Source of the DNA: Lentibacter sp. XHP0401
GTDB taxonomy: Bacteria; Pseudomonadota; Alphaproteobacteria; Rhodobacterales; Rhodobacteraceae
NCBI RefSeq assembly: GCF_025751535.1
Contig: NZ_JAOWLC010000017.1
Coordinates: forward strand, 1-49,526
Direction of reading: 5' to 3'
Length of the DNA: 49,526 nucleotides
The position numbers and the translations under genes are program-made. The notes beneath the pieces were generated by a model. It made no database searches. It saw only the letters and a list, made by a program, of their open reading frames with translations, and was not told the DNA's origin. Below, piece by piece: positions 16,024-24,356 of this stretch. Position 1 is the first letter of the stretch. Every line of letters starts with the position of its first letter.

Positions 16024-18201
16024 ATGACCAAAGCTGTCCAGAAAATCACCCTGTCCCCGTCCCGGGATATCCCTTTCGACAAGCTGGTGCTGAGCCAGTC
16101 CAACGTGCGGCGCATCAAGGCTGGCGTGTCCGTCGAGGAACTGGCCGAAGACATCGCCCGCCGCGGTCTGTTGCAGAGCCTGAGCGTGCGGCCCGTCTTG
16201 GCTGACGATGGCACCGAGACCGGCAAGTTCGAAATCCCGGCCGGTGGCCGTCGGTTCCAAGCATTGTCCCTGCTGGTGAAGCAGAAGCGTTTGGCAAAGA
16301 CCACGCCCATTCCCTGCATCGTGCGCGATGCTGCGTCCGACATCCTGGCCGAGGACGATTCCCTTGCAGAAAACATGCAGCGCGTCGCCCTGCACCCGCT
16401 CGACCAGTTCCGCGGGTTTGTGTCCCTGCGTGACAAGGGTCAGAGCGATGCAGAGATTGCTGCCGCCTTCTTCGTGACGCCGCAAATCGTGAAGCAGCGC
16501 CTGAAACTTGCCTCTGTCGCCCCTGCCCTGCTTGAGATCTATGCCGAGGATGGCATGACGCTGGAGCAGCTCATGGCCTTCACCGTGAACCCCGATCACG
16601 CGCGTCAGGTTCAGGTCTGGGATGTGATCAATTCATCCTGGAACAAGGAGCCATTCCAGATCCGGCGCATGCTCACCGAGACCTCGGTTCGGGCGTCCGA
16701 CCGGCGTGCGGTCTTTGTGGGTGTTGATGCCTACGAAGCGGCGGGCGGCACGATGCTGCACGACCTCTTCCAGGGCGATGACGGCGGTTGGCTCGAGGAC
16801 CCTACCCTGCTCGATCGGCTGGTGAAGGAAAAACTCCAGGCCGAGGCTGAGACGGTTGCGGTTGAGGGCTGGAAGTGGATCGAGGTCGCGCTTGACCTGC
16901 CCTACGGCTACAGCCACGGCCTGCGGACCCTGTCCGGCGATCCGGCACCAATGACGGATGACGAAGGTGGGGCTCATGCCAAGCTGCTCGCCGAGTATCG
17001 TGAGCTCGAAGAGGAATACGCGGGACAGGATGACATCCCCGACGAGATCGACGCGCGGTTTGGCGTGTTGGAAACGGAGATGGAAAAGATCGAGTCCCGG
17101 CCATTGATCTTCGACGCGGAGGAGATCGGGCGGGCAGGGGCGTTCGTCACGCTCGACCGCAACGGCGCGCTGGCAGTCTATCGCGGCTATGTGCGTCCAG
17201 AGGATGAGCCCGTTGACGAAACCGCGGTCCAGGATGGTACTGATCCTGCGGTGTCGGGGCAGGGGGATTATCGTGATCTCACCGATGGCCATGGCAGTGC
17301 CGCTCATGGCGGAACCGTCATCACGTCGGGTGGCCAGCCGATTGGTGGCGACCTGCCGGAGGATGAGGATGACGGAGCGCTGAAGCCACTGCCCGAGCGG
17401 TTGGTCATGGAGTTGACGGCCCACCGGACGCTGGCGCTGCGTGAAGTGATCGGGCGCTCGCCGGATGTGGCGCTGACGCTGCTGCTGCTGAAGCTCGTCA
17501 CGGACACCTTCCGCACCTCCTCTGCTTCGGGAAGCTGTCTCGAAGCCTCAGTGCGTCACGTCTACATGTCGGCGCAGGCGCCCGATCTGAAGGACAGCGT
17601 GGTGGCCAAGCTGGTCGACGAGCGTCATGCGGAATGGGAAGCCGATCTGCCGCTTGGCGACGATGCAGCGCTCTGGGACTATCTGACGGTCCTCGACCAG
17701 GGCAGCCGTCTGGCTCTGCTGGCGCATTGCCTCAGCTTCGGCGTCAACGCGCTGCATGAGAAGGTGAACCCATACGGAGCAGGCATCTCTGCTGGCGGTC
17801 TGACCCGGCGGATGGCGCATGCCGATCTCGTGGCGCGCGCGACAGGTCTCGATATGGTCGAGGCGGGCTGGGAGCCGACGGTCGACACCTATCTCAACCG
17901 CGTGCCCAAGGCCCGCATCCTCGAGGCCGTGCGCGAGGCCAAAGGGGAGGGGACTGCCCAGCTCCTCGATCACCTGAAAAAAGGCGAGATGGCCAGTGAG
18001 GCCGCGCGCTTGCTGAAAGGCAGCGGCTGGTTGCCCGAGGTCCTGCGCCGGAACGATTTCGTGGCGCTGGACGGTGAGGGCTGTGCCGAAGGGCAAGGGG
18101 TGGATGTCGAAGCGGCTGATAGCGTCAGTGAAGCTGACCTTCCCGCATTTCTGACGGATGCCCTGCCTGCTGAAGGCGCGTCGATGCTGGCCGCGGAATA
18201 G
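16024..18201 (+). CDS. Large ParB/Spo0J-like protein
   Basis: A 725-residue protein with a ParB N-terminal nuclease-like domain (about 15-120: LSQSNVRRI, EIPAGGRRFQAL, SLAENMQRVALHP) and an HTH (about 140-175: SDAEIAAAFFVTPQIVKQRLKLA), followed by a long acidic C-terminal part without a domain I can name. It is more than twice the length of RepB and is not the repABC partition partner. Proteins like this head accessory clusters (DUF932, SSB, DUF6878) on alphaproteobacterial plasmids and may act in DNA protection or transfer; the function is not established. ATG 16024 is preferred over 15961 because GGAGAAG precedes it. Confidence 0.82.
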   Translation: MTKAVQKITLSPSRDIPFDKLVLSQSNVRRIKAGVSVEELAEDIARRGLLQSLSVRPVLADDGTETGKFEIPAGGRRFQALSLLVKQKRLAKTTPIPCIVRDAASDILAEDDSLAENMQRVALHPLDQFRGFVSLRDKGQSDAEIAAAFFVTPQIVKQRLKLASVAPALLEIYAEDGMTLEQLMAFTVNPDHARQVQVWDVINSSWNKEPFQIRRMLTETSVRASDRRAVFVGVDAYEAAGGTMLHDLFQGDDGGWLEDPTLLDRLVKEKLQAEAETVAVEGWKWIEVALDLPYGYSHGLRTLSGDPAPMTDDEGGAHAKLLAEYRELEEEYAGQDDIPDEIDARFGVLETEMEKIESRPLIFDAEEIGRAGAFVTLDRNGALAVYRGYVRPEDEPVDETAVQDGTDPAVSGQGDYRDLTDGHGSAAHGGTVITSGGQPIGGDLPEDEDDGALKPLPERLVMELTAHRTLALREVIGRSPDVALTLLLLKLVTDTFRTSSASGSCLEASVRHVYMSAQAPDLKDSVVAKLVDERHAEWEADLPLGDDAALWDYLTVLDQGSRLALLAHCLSFGVNALHEKVNPYGAGISAGGLTRRMAHADLVARATGLDMVEAGWEPTVDTYLNRVPKARILEAVREAKGEGTAQLLDHLKKGEMASEAARLLKGSGWLPEVLRRNDFVALDGEGCAEGQGVDVEAADSVSEADLPAFLTDALPAEGASMLAAE

Positions 18202-18215
18202 CGTGATCCAGCGGG

Positions 18216-18232
18216 GGGCGGATATTCCGCCC
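18216..18232 (+). terminator. Hairpin after the ParB-like gene
   Basis: GGGCGGA-TAT-TCCGCCC is a perfect 7-3-7 hairpin 15 bp after the stop codon. There is no T-run, so it may be a weak terminator or an mRNA 3'-end stabiliser. Confidence 0.5.
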
Positions 18233-18300
18233 TCAATCACCCTATAGTGTAACAATATCAATAAGATGAGTGCAGTTACTCGCATTCAGAATGAGGAATC

Positions 18301-18774
18301 ATGTCTGCAACAACCATCATCGACACCGCGCCCCTCGGGGCGCTCATTCGCTACACCGACGGCAGTCCCAAGCCACCGGCACGCTTCACAAAGAAGCTGG
18401 CGGCCTGGGAGCGGTCGAACGGTGTCGGCCGCCTTGTGAAAAAGGAGCCACCCCGGCCTTACGCGACCTGGACGGCACCGGCCTCCTTCACGCTGCATGA
18501 AGGCAACTTCTCCTCGGACGGGGTCATTCTCGTGACCATCATGCGCAGCCATTCGGCTGACAGCGCCCTCGTCTTTGAGGTGGCCGAGGAGCCGAAGCCC
18601 GGGCAGGTCCGCGTGCTTCTCGACTTCGGCGGCAACTCCGAGCTGCTGCATCTGGCCGCCTCCGTCACCGCCGCCGAGCTTTGGATCGCCAAGGAAGGAT
18701 ACCGCAACGCGCGGCTTGAAATCGTCGGCGATGAAAACAGCGATAGGGCAGGGGGCACGGATGTGGCAGCCTGA
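18301..18774 (+). CDS. Hypothetical plasmid protein
   Basis: A 157-residue soluble protein without signal peptide or membrane segment. I do not recognise the family. The N-terminal third reads like a nucleic-acid or surface-binding module (TPLGALIRYTDG-like start, then KPPARFTKKLAAWERSNG, with several basic residues), and the middle is beta-rich (FTLHEGNFSSDGVILVTIM). It follows the large ParB-like gene by about 100 bp in the same direction and is probably part of the same accessory cluster. Codon use looks like that of its neighbours. Confidence 0.7.
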   Translation: MSATTIIDTAPLGALIRYTDGSPKPPARFTKKLAAWERSNGVGRLVKKEPPRPYATWTAPASFTLHEGNFSSDGVILVTIMRSHSADSALVFEVAEEPKPGQVRVLLDFGGNSELLHLAASVTAAELWIAKEGYRNARLEIVGDENSDRAGGTDVAA

Positions 18775-19113
18775 GCCCAACTGAAACCGAGGGGCCCGCC
18801 AAAGCGCGGGCCTCTCATCCATCACAACCTTGCCCCGCGAAGTCGCGGGGCACCAAGGGAGCCATCCCCAAGCAAGGACGTCTTCAACCAAGAGCCTGGC
18901 CGGAAAGCTGGCGGCATTTCCAAGCATCAGCGGGACAACAGGCTCCAGTCGTCAGGGCACCATCCCCCGCTCGCCATTCCCTTCCTTGGCCCGAATCCTG
19001 TCTTCGAGATCAACCCGCGAGGGGTCGGACTACGGGCGAGCCCGTGCCGCCGGGTGGATTCGGGCGAGCCGAACGCACCCGGTGATGTCAGCCAGTCTTC
19101 GGGCCTGCGAGGT
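18775..19113. other. Non-coding stretch with two strong hairpins
   Basis: No gene seen on either strand. A GC-rich hairpin at about 18791-18818 (GGGGCCCGCC facing GCGGGCCTC) probably ends the upstream transcript. A second (about 18832-18852) has perfect 9-bp arms, GCCCCGCGA and TCGCGGGGC. The rest reads as unstructured leader toward the small gene at 19163. Confidence 0.5.
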
Positions 19114-19152
19114 CCTGTCGCGCGGGGGATGGTCCCCCGCCTCCAAGACAGG
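19114..19152 (+). ncRNA. Structured leader (family 2) of the 54-residue gene
   Basis: CCTGTC (19114-19119) pairs with GACAGG (19147-19152), enclosing a hairpin GCGGGGG-ATGGT-CCCCCGC (19122-19140). The outer stem ends in the GG of the ribosome site GGAG (19151-19154), eight bases before the ATG, so folding could block translation. The same arrangement precedes ssb at 21315-21343. Confidence 0.6.
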
Positions 19153-19162
19153 AGCCAAACAG

Positions 19163-19327
19163 ATGTCCCGCAAAGATGCACACGCCTTCGCAGCCTCCCT
19201 CGCCGCCACCCTCATGGTCTCGATCGTCGTCTTCCAAGCCGGGGATGGAACCTATGGCGCCATTCCCGCCGATGAAATCGACGGCGACGAAGTTCAGGTG
19301 CTGGTTGAGATCGACCCGTGGGCTTAG
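19163..19327 (+). CDS. Small hypothetical protein (54 residues)
   Basis: The ATG at 19163 follows GACAGGAG and gives a 54-residue protein starting MSRKDAHAFAASLAATLMV, with one hydrophobic segment at about residues 8-25 and an acidic tail (ADEIDGDEVQVLVEIDPW). A longer in-frame start at 18830 would run through the hairpins and is unlikely. The hydrophobic part could be a membrane anchor or the core of a small soluble fold. It shares its leader structure with ssb, which suggests a co-regulated role in plasmid DNA metabolism, but I cannot assign a function. Confidence 0.6.
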   Translation: MSRKDAHAFAASLAATLMVSIVVFQAGDGTYGAIPADEIDGDEVQVLVEIDPWA

Positions 19328-19552
19328 GCCCACGGTTTCGAAAAGGGCTCGGCGTCGGGGCAGGGTCACCGATCCGACCCTTTCAACTGTCAACGGCCCC
19401 GGCCGACTGTCAAAATGAGCCAACAATGGTCGGCATAGCTATCCTGACGCGATTGGAGCACACGTCACGGCACTCGATGGCCCTACGAAAGCCGCTTGAA
19501 CATGGACGTGCTACGCCGCAAGCTGTTCTGTGTCGGGTTGAGGTGCCACAGT

Positions 19553-20605
19553 ATGCTCTATAAATCATTGATTTCGTTATATGGATCATCACTGGCGGGT
19601 AAATCGGCTCCCGCTGACGACTTGGTTTGGCACTTCACGCCGTCCGAAGACCTGAAACTCTTTCGCGAGCATGCGCTCGACGCACTGCAGCAGGCCAAAG
19701 TGTACCTTCTCGATCATTTAGCAGCAGCCTACGCCGATTCTCTACATGACGCTGTCGCCAAACAGGCAGCCGAAACCGGTCTACCGGCCATGGCGATCCT
19801 TGGTGAGGTAAAACTACCTGCTGACGTCGTTTGGGTAGAGTTCGACGATCGAGAGCTGGGCGTCGCACGCTTCGAACGGGCTTCTTCTGTGACTAGGTAT
19901 GACGACAAGCCGTCAGGCACCGGCTTGCGCGGCTATCTGCTTGATGATCGTAACGAGCACCATTTGCGCATCACGATGTTCCATCGCCGTGAGAATTCGC
20001 GTGTCGTCGACCCGATCTGCGCCTTGCTCGTCAAGCGAACGCCGGCAGGAGAGCTGAACTATGATAACGTCGAAGTCGAGCTGAGCCGTTCCGTGGTCGA
20101 TTTCCGCGTGCGGAGCGGAGATACGATGGAAATGATCAACGGTCGACGCACGGTGCATCAGGTTGAAACTGGCTACGATCTCTTCATTCCATACGCGCTC
20201 TTTGCCATGCTTGACTCGCCGGATCTGGGCGGAATCATCCCCACGGAAACCGAGACATTCACCAGCAAGAACACGAAGACTGCCCGGAAGTTTGGCAAGT
20301 CCTGGATCCTTGGTGCCCAGAAATCACATCTGACGATCCGGATTGGCCCGAAGGCCGCCGCGCACATGGCGGAAAGGACCGCTCGCCTTGAATTCGAATG
20401 TCAAACCCAAGACGCGCGCAACGGACCCATGCGTCACTGGGTTGCCGAGCATGAGCGGCACTACCGCAGCGGCAAAGTTGTTCTGGTCAAAGGGCACCAC
20501 CGCGGCTATGCGCCTGCTCCCAATCTGCCTACTCGTGTGATGGGGCCAAAACCCGACGAGACAGCGTTCGAGTTTCCCGCAGTCGAGCCGTCAAATCCAA
20601 AATGA
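19553..20605 (+). CDS. Unrecognised 350-residue protein
   Basis: A complete protein of about 350 residues from ATG 19553; earlier in-frame starts (TTG 19496, ATG 19502) give an atypical Cys/Arg-rich N-terminus. There is no signal peptide or membrane segment. Residues from about 85 onward look like mixed alpha/beta fold, and the C-terminal part carries a basic, aromatic motif, MRHWVAEHERHYRSGKVV followed by VKGHHRG, that could bind nucleic acid. The HxRG ending faintly recalls plasmid proteins of the AcrVA2-like group and ImmA-type proteins, but I cannot support either. It lies alone between the small gene at 19163 and an H-NS pseudogene. Confidence 0.65.
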   Translation: MLYKSLISLYGSSLAGKSAPADDLVWHFTPSEDLKLFREHALDALQQAKVYLLDHLAAAYADSLHDAVAKQAAETGLPAMAILGEVKLPADVVWVEFDDRELGVARFERASSVTRYDDKPSGTGLRGYLLDDRNEHHLRITMFHRRENSRVVDPICALLVKRTPAGELNYDNVEVELSRSVVDFRVRSGDTMEMINGRRTVHQVETGYDLFIPYALFAMLDSPDLGGIIPTETETFTSKNTKTARKFGKSWILGAQKSHLTIRIGPKAAAHMAERTARLEFECQTQDARNGPMRHWVAEHERHYRSGKVVLVKGHHRGYAPAPNLPTRVMGPKPDETAFEFPAVEPSNPK

Positions 20606-20623
20606 TCCGGCCGCGTAGCGCCT

Positions 20624-20940
20624 TCATGCCGCCAGATCGTCCTTCGATTTTCCAACAGCCAGCGCCTTCACGAACCACTGCGGTTTGCGCCCGTGACCGG
20701 ATCAGGTGAGCGCAGGGTTCTCAGTGTGACGGTACTTCACCGGGGCAGGCACACGCTTGGTTTTCGTATCTGTGCCGACGAGTTCGGCAAGGAAATAGCC
20801 CAGATCCCGAGCGAAGGCTTCCACCTTGGCGCGGGCTTCCGCCTTCTGCCGATCCTCACAGGTGGAGATAGCCGAGCCGACGCCCTTCTGCATTTCTCCA
20901 GATCCTTGAGTGACAGCGCCGCGAGACCGCAATCAGCCAT
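20624..20940 (-). pseudogene. H-NS/HvrA-like nucleoid protein, broken
   Basis: Read on the minus strand from ATG 20940, the frame starts MADCGLAALSLKDLEK, then must shift by one base (an A seems lost in GAGAAATGCAG) to continue MQKGVGSAISTCEDRQKAEA through VPAPVKYRHTENPALT. A TGA then replaces an expected tryptophan before SGHGRKPQWFVKALAVGKS, the typical AT-hook-like C-terminus of H-NS family proteins, and the frame ends at 20624. One frameshift and one nonsense codon make it inactive. H-NS-type proteins on plasmids silence foreign DNA in the host chromosome. Confidence 0.72.
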
Positions 20941-21314
20941 GCAGAGCCTCGTGTCTTGAATGCTCCGGTATCGATGCCAGCGTCGGCATAGCCCACAACT
21001 CCGGTTAGACGTGGCCACGGTTGGCGGGGGTTGATTATCAGCAGTCGCCGCCAGAGTGGTGCAGGGATTAGGTTCAGATAGGTCCGACTGGCAAGATGAC
21101 AGGGTCCGGCATGTGCTCTCTGCGCCTCTCTGTCCTCTGGGTCCTTCCTTCGACTGACAATCCCCTAATCCCGTTCGGTCTCCTGCGCGCAACCCCGCGC
21201 CAGCCCGGGCCGTGTTGCCCCTTTGGGGCTGCCCGCTCCACCCCGGTCCTCTGGGGGTTTCCGGCGTCCATGCTGTCCACCGTGCACGCGTCACCCGACG
21301 GGCTTTTTCAGGGT
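20941..21314. other. Non-coding stretch upstream of ssb
   Basis: About 370 bp without a supported gene. It should hold the promoters for ssb (plus) and, before decay, the H-NS-like gene (minus). A small perfect hairpin GCCCC-TTT-GGGGC lies near 21219-21231. No recognisable operator or repeat was found. Confidence 0.45.
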
Positions 21315-21343
21315 CTTGTCGAAGGGACGGTCCCGAAGACAGG
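21315..21343 (+). ncRNA. Structured leader (family 2) of ssb
   Basis: CTTGTC (21315-21320) can pair with GACAGG (21338-21343), enclosing GGGA-CGG-TCCC (21324-21334). Here the ribosome site CAGGAG (21349-21354) lies just beyond the stem rather than inside it. The layout copies the leader at 19114. Confidence 0.58.
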
Positions 21344-21360
21344 AAACACAGGAGCTTATC

Positions 21361-21765
21361 ATGCAGAACATCGTCATCCTCGCCGGCAACATCGGTCAGA
21401 ACCCCGAAGCCCGCACCACCCAGGGCGGCACCCAGATCACCAACTTCAGCCTCGCCACCTCGCGCCCCCGCCTCTCGGAAGGTCGCGTGCTGCGCGACGA
21501 CAACGGCTACCGGGTCATGGACACGGAATGGCACCGCATCACCTGCTTCAACGGTCTCGGCAAGACGGTCGCGGAGCATTGCGAAAAGGGCATGAAGGTC
21601 CTCGTCCACGGCCGTATCCACTACAGCAAGTGGATCGACAGCATGGGCAATGACCGCTACGGCTGCGAGATCATCGCCGAGAAGGTCGACTTCCTCAGCC
21701 GTCTGAAATCGGCCGAGGGCCAAGACCCCGAGTTGGTCGACCGCGACGACGAGATCCCGTTCTGA
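21361..21765 (+). CDS. ssb: Single-stranded DNA-binding protein
   Basis: A 134-residue SSB. The OB-fold begins QNIVILAGNIGQNPEAR and includes WHRITCFNGLGKTVAEHCEKG and VLVHGRIHYSKW; the C-terminus ends in DDEIPF, the acidic partner-binding tail, so it should interact with host replication and repair proteins. The linker is very short compared with chromosomal SSB. Plasmid SSBs protect single-stranded DNA during replication or entry into a new host. The ATG is chosen at 21361, seven bases after CAGGAG; a longer frame from 21223 runs through the leader hairpin. Confidence 0.93.
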   Translation: MQNIVILAGNIGQNPEARTTQGGTQITNFSLATSRPRLSEGRVLRDDNGYRVMDTEWHRITCFNGLGKTVAEHCEKGMKVLVHGRIHYSKWIDSMGNDRYGCEIIAEKVDFLSRLKSAEGQDPELVDRDDEIPF

Positions 21766-21859
21766 GGAACGGGGTCTCCCCCTCGGGCCCGGCGGGACAA
21801 CCCGCCGGGTTCGGGGAGCGCCGTAGCCGGTTAGGTCCAGTCTGGCGCTGGCGCACTTA

Positions 21860-21885
21860 TTGACAAACTTTGGCAATCTATGCCA
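21860..21885 (+). promoter_or_regulatory. parDE promoter and operator
   Basis: A consensus -35 TTGACA (21860-21865) is followed by the inverted repeat TGGCA-ATCTA-TGCCA (21871-21885) inside the would-be spacer, about 27 bp before the antitoxin start. An operator overlapping the promoter is the usual site of ParD(-ParE) autorepression. Confidence 0.65.
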
Positions 21886-21911
21886 TCTTCATGAGAAAGG
21901 AGATCAAGACC

Positions 21912-22166
21912 ATGGCCACGATGAATGTCTCATTGCCCGATCCGATGAAGACCTGGGTCGAGGCGCAAACCAAGGATGGGCGCTACAGCAACGCCAGTGA
22001 CTACGTGCGCGATCTAATTCGCCGGGACCAGGACCGCCACCGCGCCATTGCGGAGCTGCAACAGCTCGTCGATGAGGGCATCGCCAGTGGTCCCGCGCGG
22101 CATTTGGATGTCGAAGCATTCCTTGCCCGCAAGCGAGATCAGAATGCCGACACCAAAGGTCACTGA
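21912..22166 (+). CDS. parD: ParD-family antitoxin
   Basis: An 84-residue ribbon-helix-helix antitoxin: MATMNVSLPDPMKTWVEAQ, then GRYSNASDYVRDLIRRDQ, the classical ParD DNA-binding and dimerisation region, followed by a flexible toxin-binding tail. The ATG at 21912 follows AAAGGAGA. The gene overlaps the toxin start by 23 bp, so both are translated from one message. It should neutralise ParE and repress the promoter just upstream. Confidence 0.92.
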   Translation: MATMNVSLPDPMKTWVEAQTKDGRYSNASDYVRDLIRRDQDRHRAIAELQQLVDEGIASGPARHLDVEAFLARKRDQNADTKGH

Positions 22167-22455
22167 ATACCGACTGTCCCCCGCAGCACTAAGCGATCTG
22201 GACGCGATCTGGGATTACACCCTGAGCATCTGGTCTGTTGGCCAGGCTGAAACCTACATCCGCGCGATTGTCAGTGATATGTCTCTGCTGGTTCGACACC
22301 CTGAAATCGCGCGCGAACGACTTGAAATTCGCCCACCGGTGCGGGTGTACCGCTCAGGGTCCCATCTTATCCTTTATCGGATCGAAGACAGCTGGCTGGA
22401 CGTGCTGCGTATTGTGCATGCGCGGCAAAACTGGACGGCTTATCTCAACGAATGA
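22144..22455 (+). CDS. parE: ParE/RelE-superfamily toxin
   Basis: A 103-residue toxin. The N-terminus EYRLSPAALSDLDAIWDYTLSIWSV and the C-terminal LILYRIEDSWLDVLRIVHARQNW match the ParE branch of the RelE/ParE fold, whose members poison DNA gyrase. It starts inside parD. With ParD it forms a post-segregational killing module that stabilises the plasmid. No truncation or frameshift is seen. Confidence 0.91.
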   Translation: MPTPKVTEYRLSPAALSDLDAIWDYTLSIWSVGQAETYIRAIVSDMSLLVRHPEIARERLEIRPPVRVYRSGSHLILYRIEDSWLDVLRIVHARQNWTAYLNE

Positions 22456-22516
22456 TCTTGGCTTCGTGCCAGAAAAGCCAGCGGTCGATGTTTCGCTATC
22501 ATATGAGGATTTGTCC

Positions 22517-22903
22517 ATGAAACCCGCTGACGAAGACCGCATCGCGGCCAACCTTGCGAAGATCATGGCGCTGATCTGCATCCGGAATACACACCTCGAA
22601 GACCTGCACGCAGGCAAGGTGCCGATAACCAGGACGGGGGATTATTCCGATGTCTTCGTGATCGATGCGGAGGGTCGGAAAATACCATGGTTTGAGGCCG
22701 CCCATATCGACGACGTCCAGATGGCAAGCCTGATGCAGGAAATCGTCAATCGCCTATTCACGTTTCACATGAAGAGCGATGATCCGGGTTTCCGGGATGA
22801 CCTTGATCGTTGGATGGCTGTCGCTGGCAAATGGGATGATCCGGTGCTGGATCAGGCCTTCCTTGATGCAATGGCCAGCTTGAAGTCTCGCCCGAACAAT
22901 TAG
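22517..22903 (+). CDS. Hypothetical protein of a mobile-element family
   Basis: A 128-residue soluble, acidic, mostly helical protein starting MKPADEDRIAANLAKIMALICIRNT; an ATG after GAGGATTTGTCC sets the start. The patterns LEDLHAGKVP and GDYSDVFVIDAEGR recall small proteins I associate with plasmids and gene cassettes, but I know of no function. It follows parDE by about 60 bp and may be co-transcribed, although it resembles neither toxin nor antitoxin. Confidence 0.75.
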   Translation: MKPADEDRIAANLAKIMALICIRNTHLEDLHAGKVPITRTGDYSDVFVIDAEGRKIPWFEAAHIDDVQMASLMQEIVNRLFTFHMKSDDPGFRDDLDRWMAVAGKWDDPVLDQAFLDAMASLKSRPNN

Positions 22904-22977
22904 ATCAGCGCCCGGTGTCACTGTGTCTGCGCCGGGCTGCTTGCCGACAGGCGGCGCTCCCATCTCAGCCTGTGTTT

Positions 22978-23062
22978 GAGAGTAAGAGCGAGGCTGGTTG
23001 CTTTCGCGATGGGTTGAAGGCTGGGAGAGTGGCTTCCAGCGCCTATCACGGAGGAATAGCCA
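22978..23062 (+). ncRNA. Conserved purine-rich 5' leader (family 1, copy B)
   Basis: GAGAGTAAGAGCGAGGCTGG begins at 22978 and GGGAGAGTGGCTTCC lies at 23023-23037, the latter identical to 15985-15999 before the ParB-like gene. ACGGAGG supplies the ribosome site for the DUF932 gene, 85 nt from the element's start. Confidence 0.6.
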
Positions 23063-24262
23063 ATGGGCATTGTGGAAGTTTTGGACCCTGTGCAGCCCGC
23101 ACGGACGGGTGGCTACAAGGTGGATGTGAGCCGGGGTGAGCGGAACGGGCGGGTGTCGTCCGAATGGTTCAACCGGCCCGATGACGAGCGGTATCTGTCG
23201 CTCGACGATCTCTGGGCGAGCGTAAAGGGTCGCTCCGAGCGCAGCCGCAGCCGGGTGGTGCAGACCGCCGATATCCGGGTCGAGGCCGCCCGCGACAGCG
23301 CCGAGCGGCTGCACCTGGTCTTGCCGAAAGCGCAGGAGCCGGTCGCGCCCACGCATTGGGCCTTCGGCCAGCTCGCCAGCATCGTCGGCGCGCCGGCCTC
23401 CTACCTGCGGCAGCTGCCCGCGCCATTGGCGGGGATCAACCTGCAATACGGTCTGACCAATCACCGCGCCGAGCAGGTGAAGACCTTCGAGACCGAGGAT
23501 GGCCGCACGGAACTGCGTGCCGTCACCGGTCCTGACTATGGCCGGATCCATGACCATGAGCTGGTTGAGGCGGTGCAGCGCATCGCCGGCAATGGCACGG
23601 GTGACACGCGCTGGAAGGTGCCGGGCGTGCTCGACTGGTCGACCGGGGTCTACAATCCCGATGTCGAAATCAGCCGTGATACCACCACGCTTTATGCCTC
23701 GGACCGCGATGTCTTCCTGTTCCTGGTCGACGATCGCAACCCGATCGAGGCTGGCAAGCTGCCCGATGGCTCCCCCGATCTCTATTTCCGGGGCTTTTAT
23801 TGCTGGAATTCCGAGGTGGGCGCCAAGACGCTCGGCATGGCCAGCTTCTATTTGCGCGCGGTCTGCCAGAACCGCAATCTCTGGGGCGTCGAGGACTTTC
23901 AGGAGATCAAGATCCGGCACTCGAAATACGCAGCTTCCCGGTTTGCCCACGAGGCAGCGCCCGCGCTGACCCGGTTTGCCAATTCCTCGCCGCAGAGTTT
24001 CATGAATGGCATCAAGGCGGCGCGACAGCAGATCGTGGCACGCAGCGACGAGGATCGCGCGGACTTCCTGCGCAAGCGCGGATTCTCAAAAGCGGAGTCG
24101 GGCAAGATCATCGAGAAGGTGCTGATGGAAGAGGGCCATCCGCCCGAGAGCATCTTCGATTTTGTGCAAGGGATCACGCGTCTGGCGCGTGAGAAACCCC
24201 AGCAGGACGCGCGGCTCGACATGGAAGGGCGCGCGAAGAAGCTCCTCGACCGGGTGGGGTGA
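23063..24262 (+). CDS. DUF932 protein
   Basis: A 399-residue protein of the DUF932 family (phage/plasmid-like TIGR03299 type), common on alphaproteobacterial plasmids and in phages; the biochemical role is unknown. Landmarks are HWAFGQLASIVGAPASYLRQLP (about 95-115), AVTGPDYGRIHDHELVEAV, LFLVDD and FYCWNSEVGAKTLGM. It is soluble and of full family length. It sits behind a family-1 leader and near SSB, the ParB-like protein and DUF6878, an association often seen on large plasmids and ICEs. Confidence 0.88.
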   Translation: MGIVEVLDPVQPARTGGYKVDVSRGERNGRVSSEWFNRPDDERYLSLDDLWASVKGRSERSRSRVVQTADIRVEAARDSAERLHLVLPKAQEPVAPTHWAFGQLASIVGAPASYLRQLPAPLAGINLQYGLTNHRAEQVKTFETEDGRTELRAVTGPDYGRIHDHELVEAVQRIAGNGTGDTRWKVPGVLDWSTGVYNPDVEISRDTTTLYASDRDVFLFLVDDRNPIEAGKLPDGSPDLYFRGFYCWNSEVGAKTLGMASFYLRAVCQNRNLWGVEDFQEIKIRHSKYAASRFAHEAAPALTRFANSSPQSFMNGIKAARQQIVARSDEDRADFLRKRGFSKAESGKIIEKVLMEEGHPPESIFDFVQGITRLAREKPQQDARLDMEGRAKKLLDRVG

Positions 24263-24356
24263 CCTGAGTTGGGGCGCCTCGCCGGCGCCCCACTGAAATC
24301 GCCGTGAAGAGCCCATTTCGCCAGATGCTGCGCAGCAGACGGGTGGACGTTTCCGG

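Noticed and set aside
20737-21876. 379-codon minus-strand frame covering ssb
   Set aside because: It is the complement of ssb and its leader; its lower end only coincides with part of the H-NS-like pseudogene.
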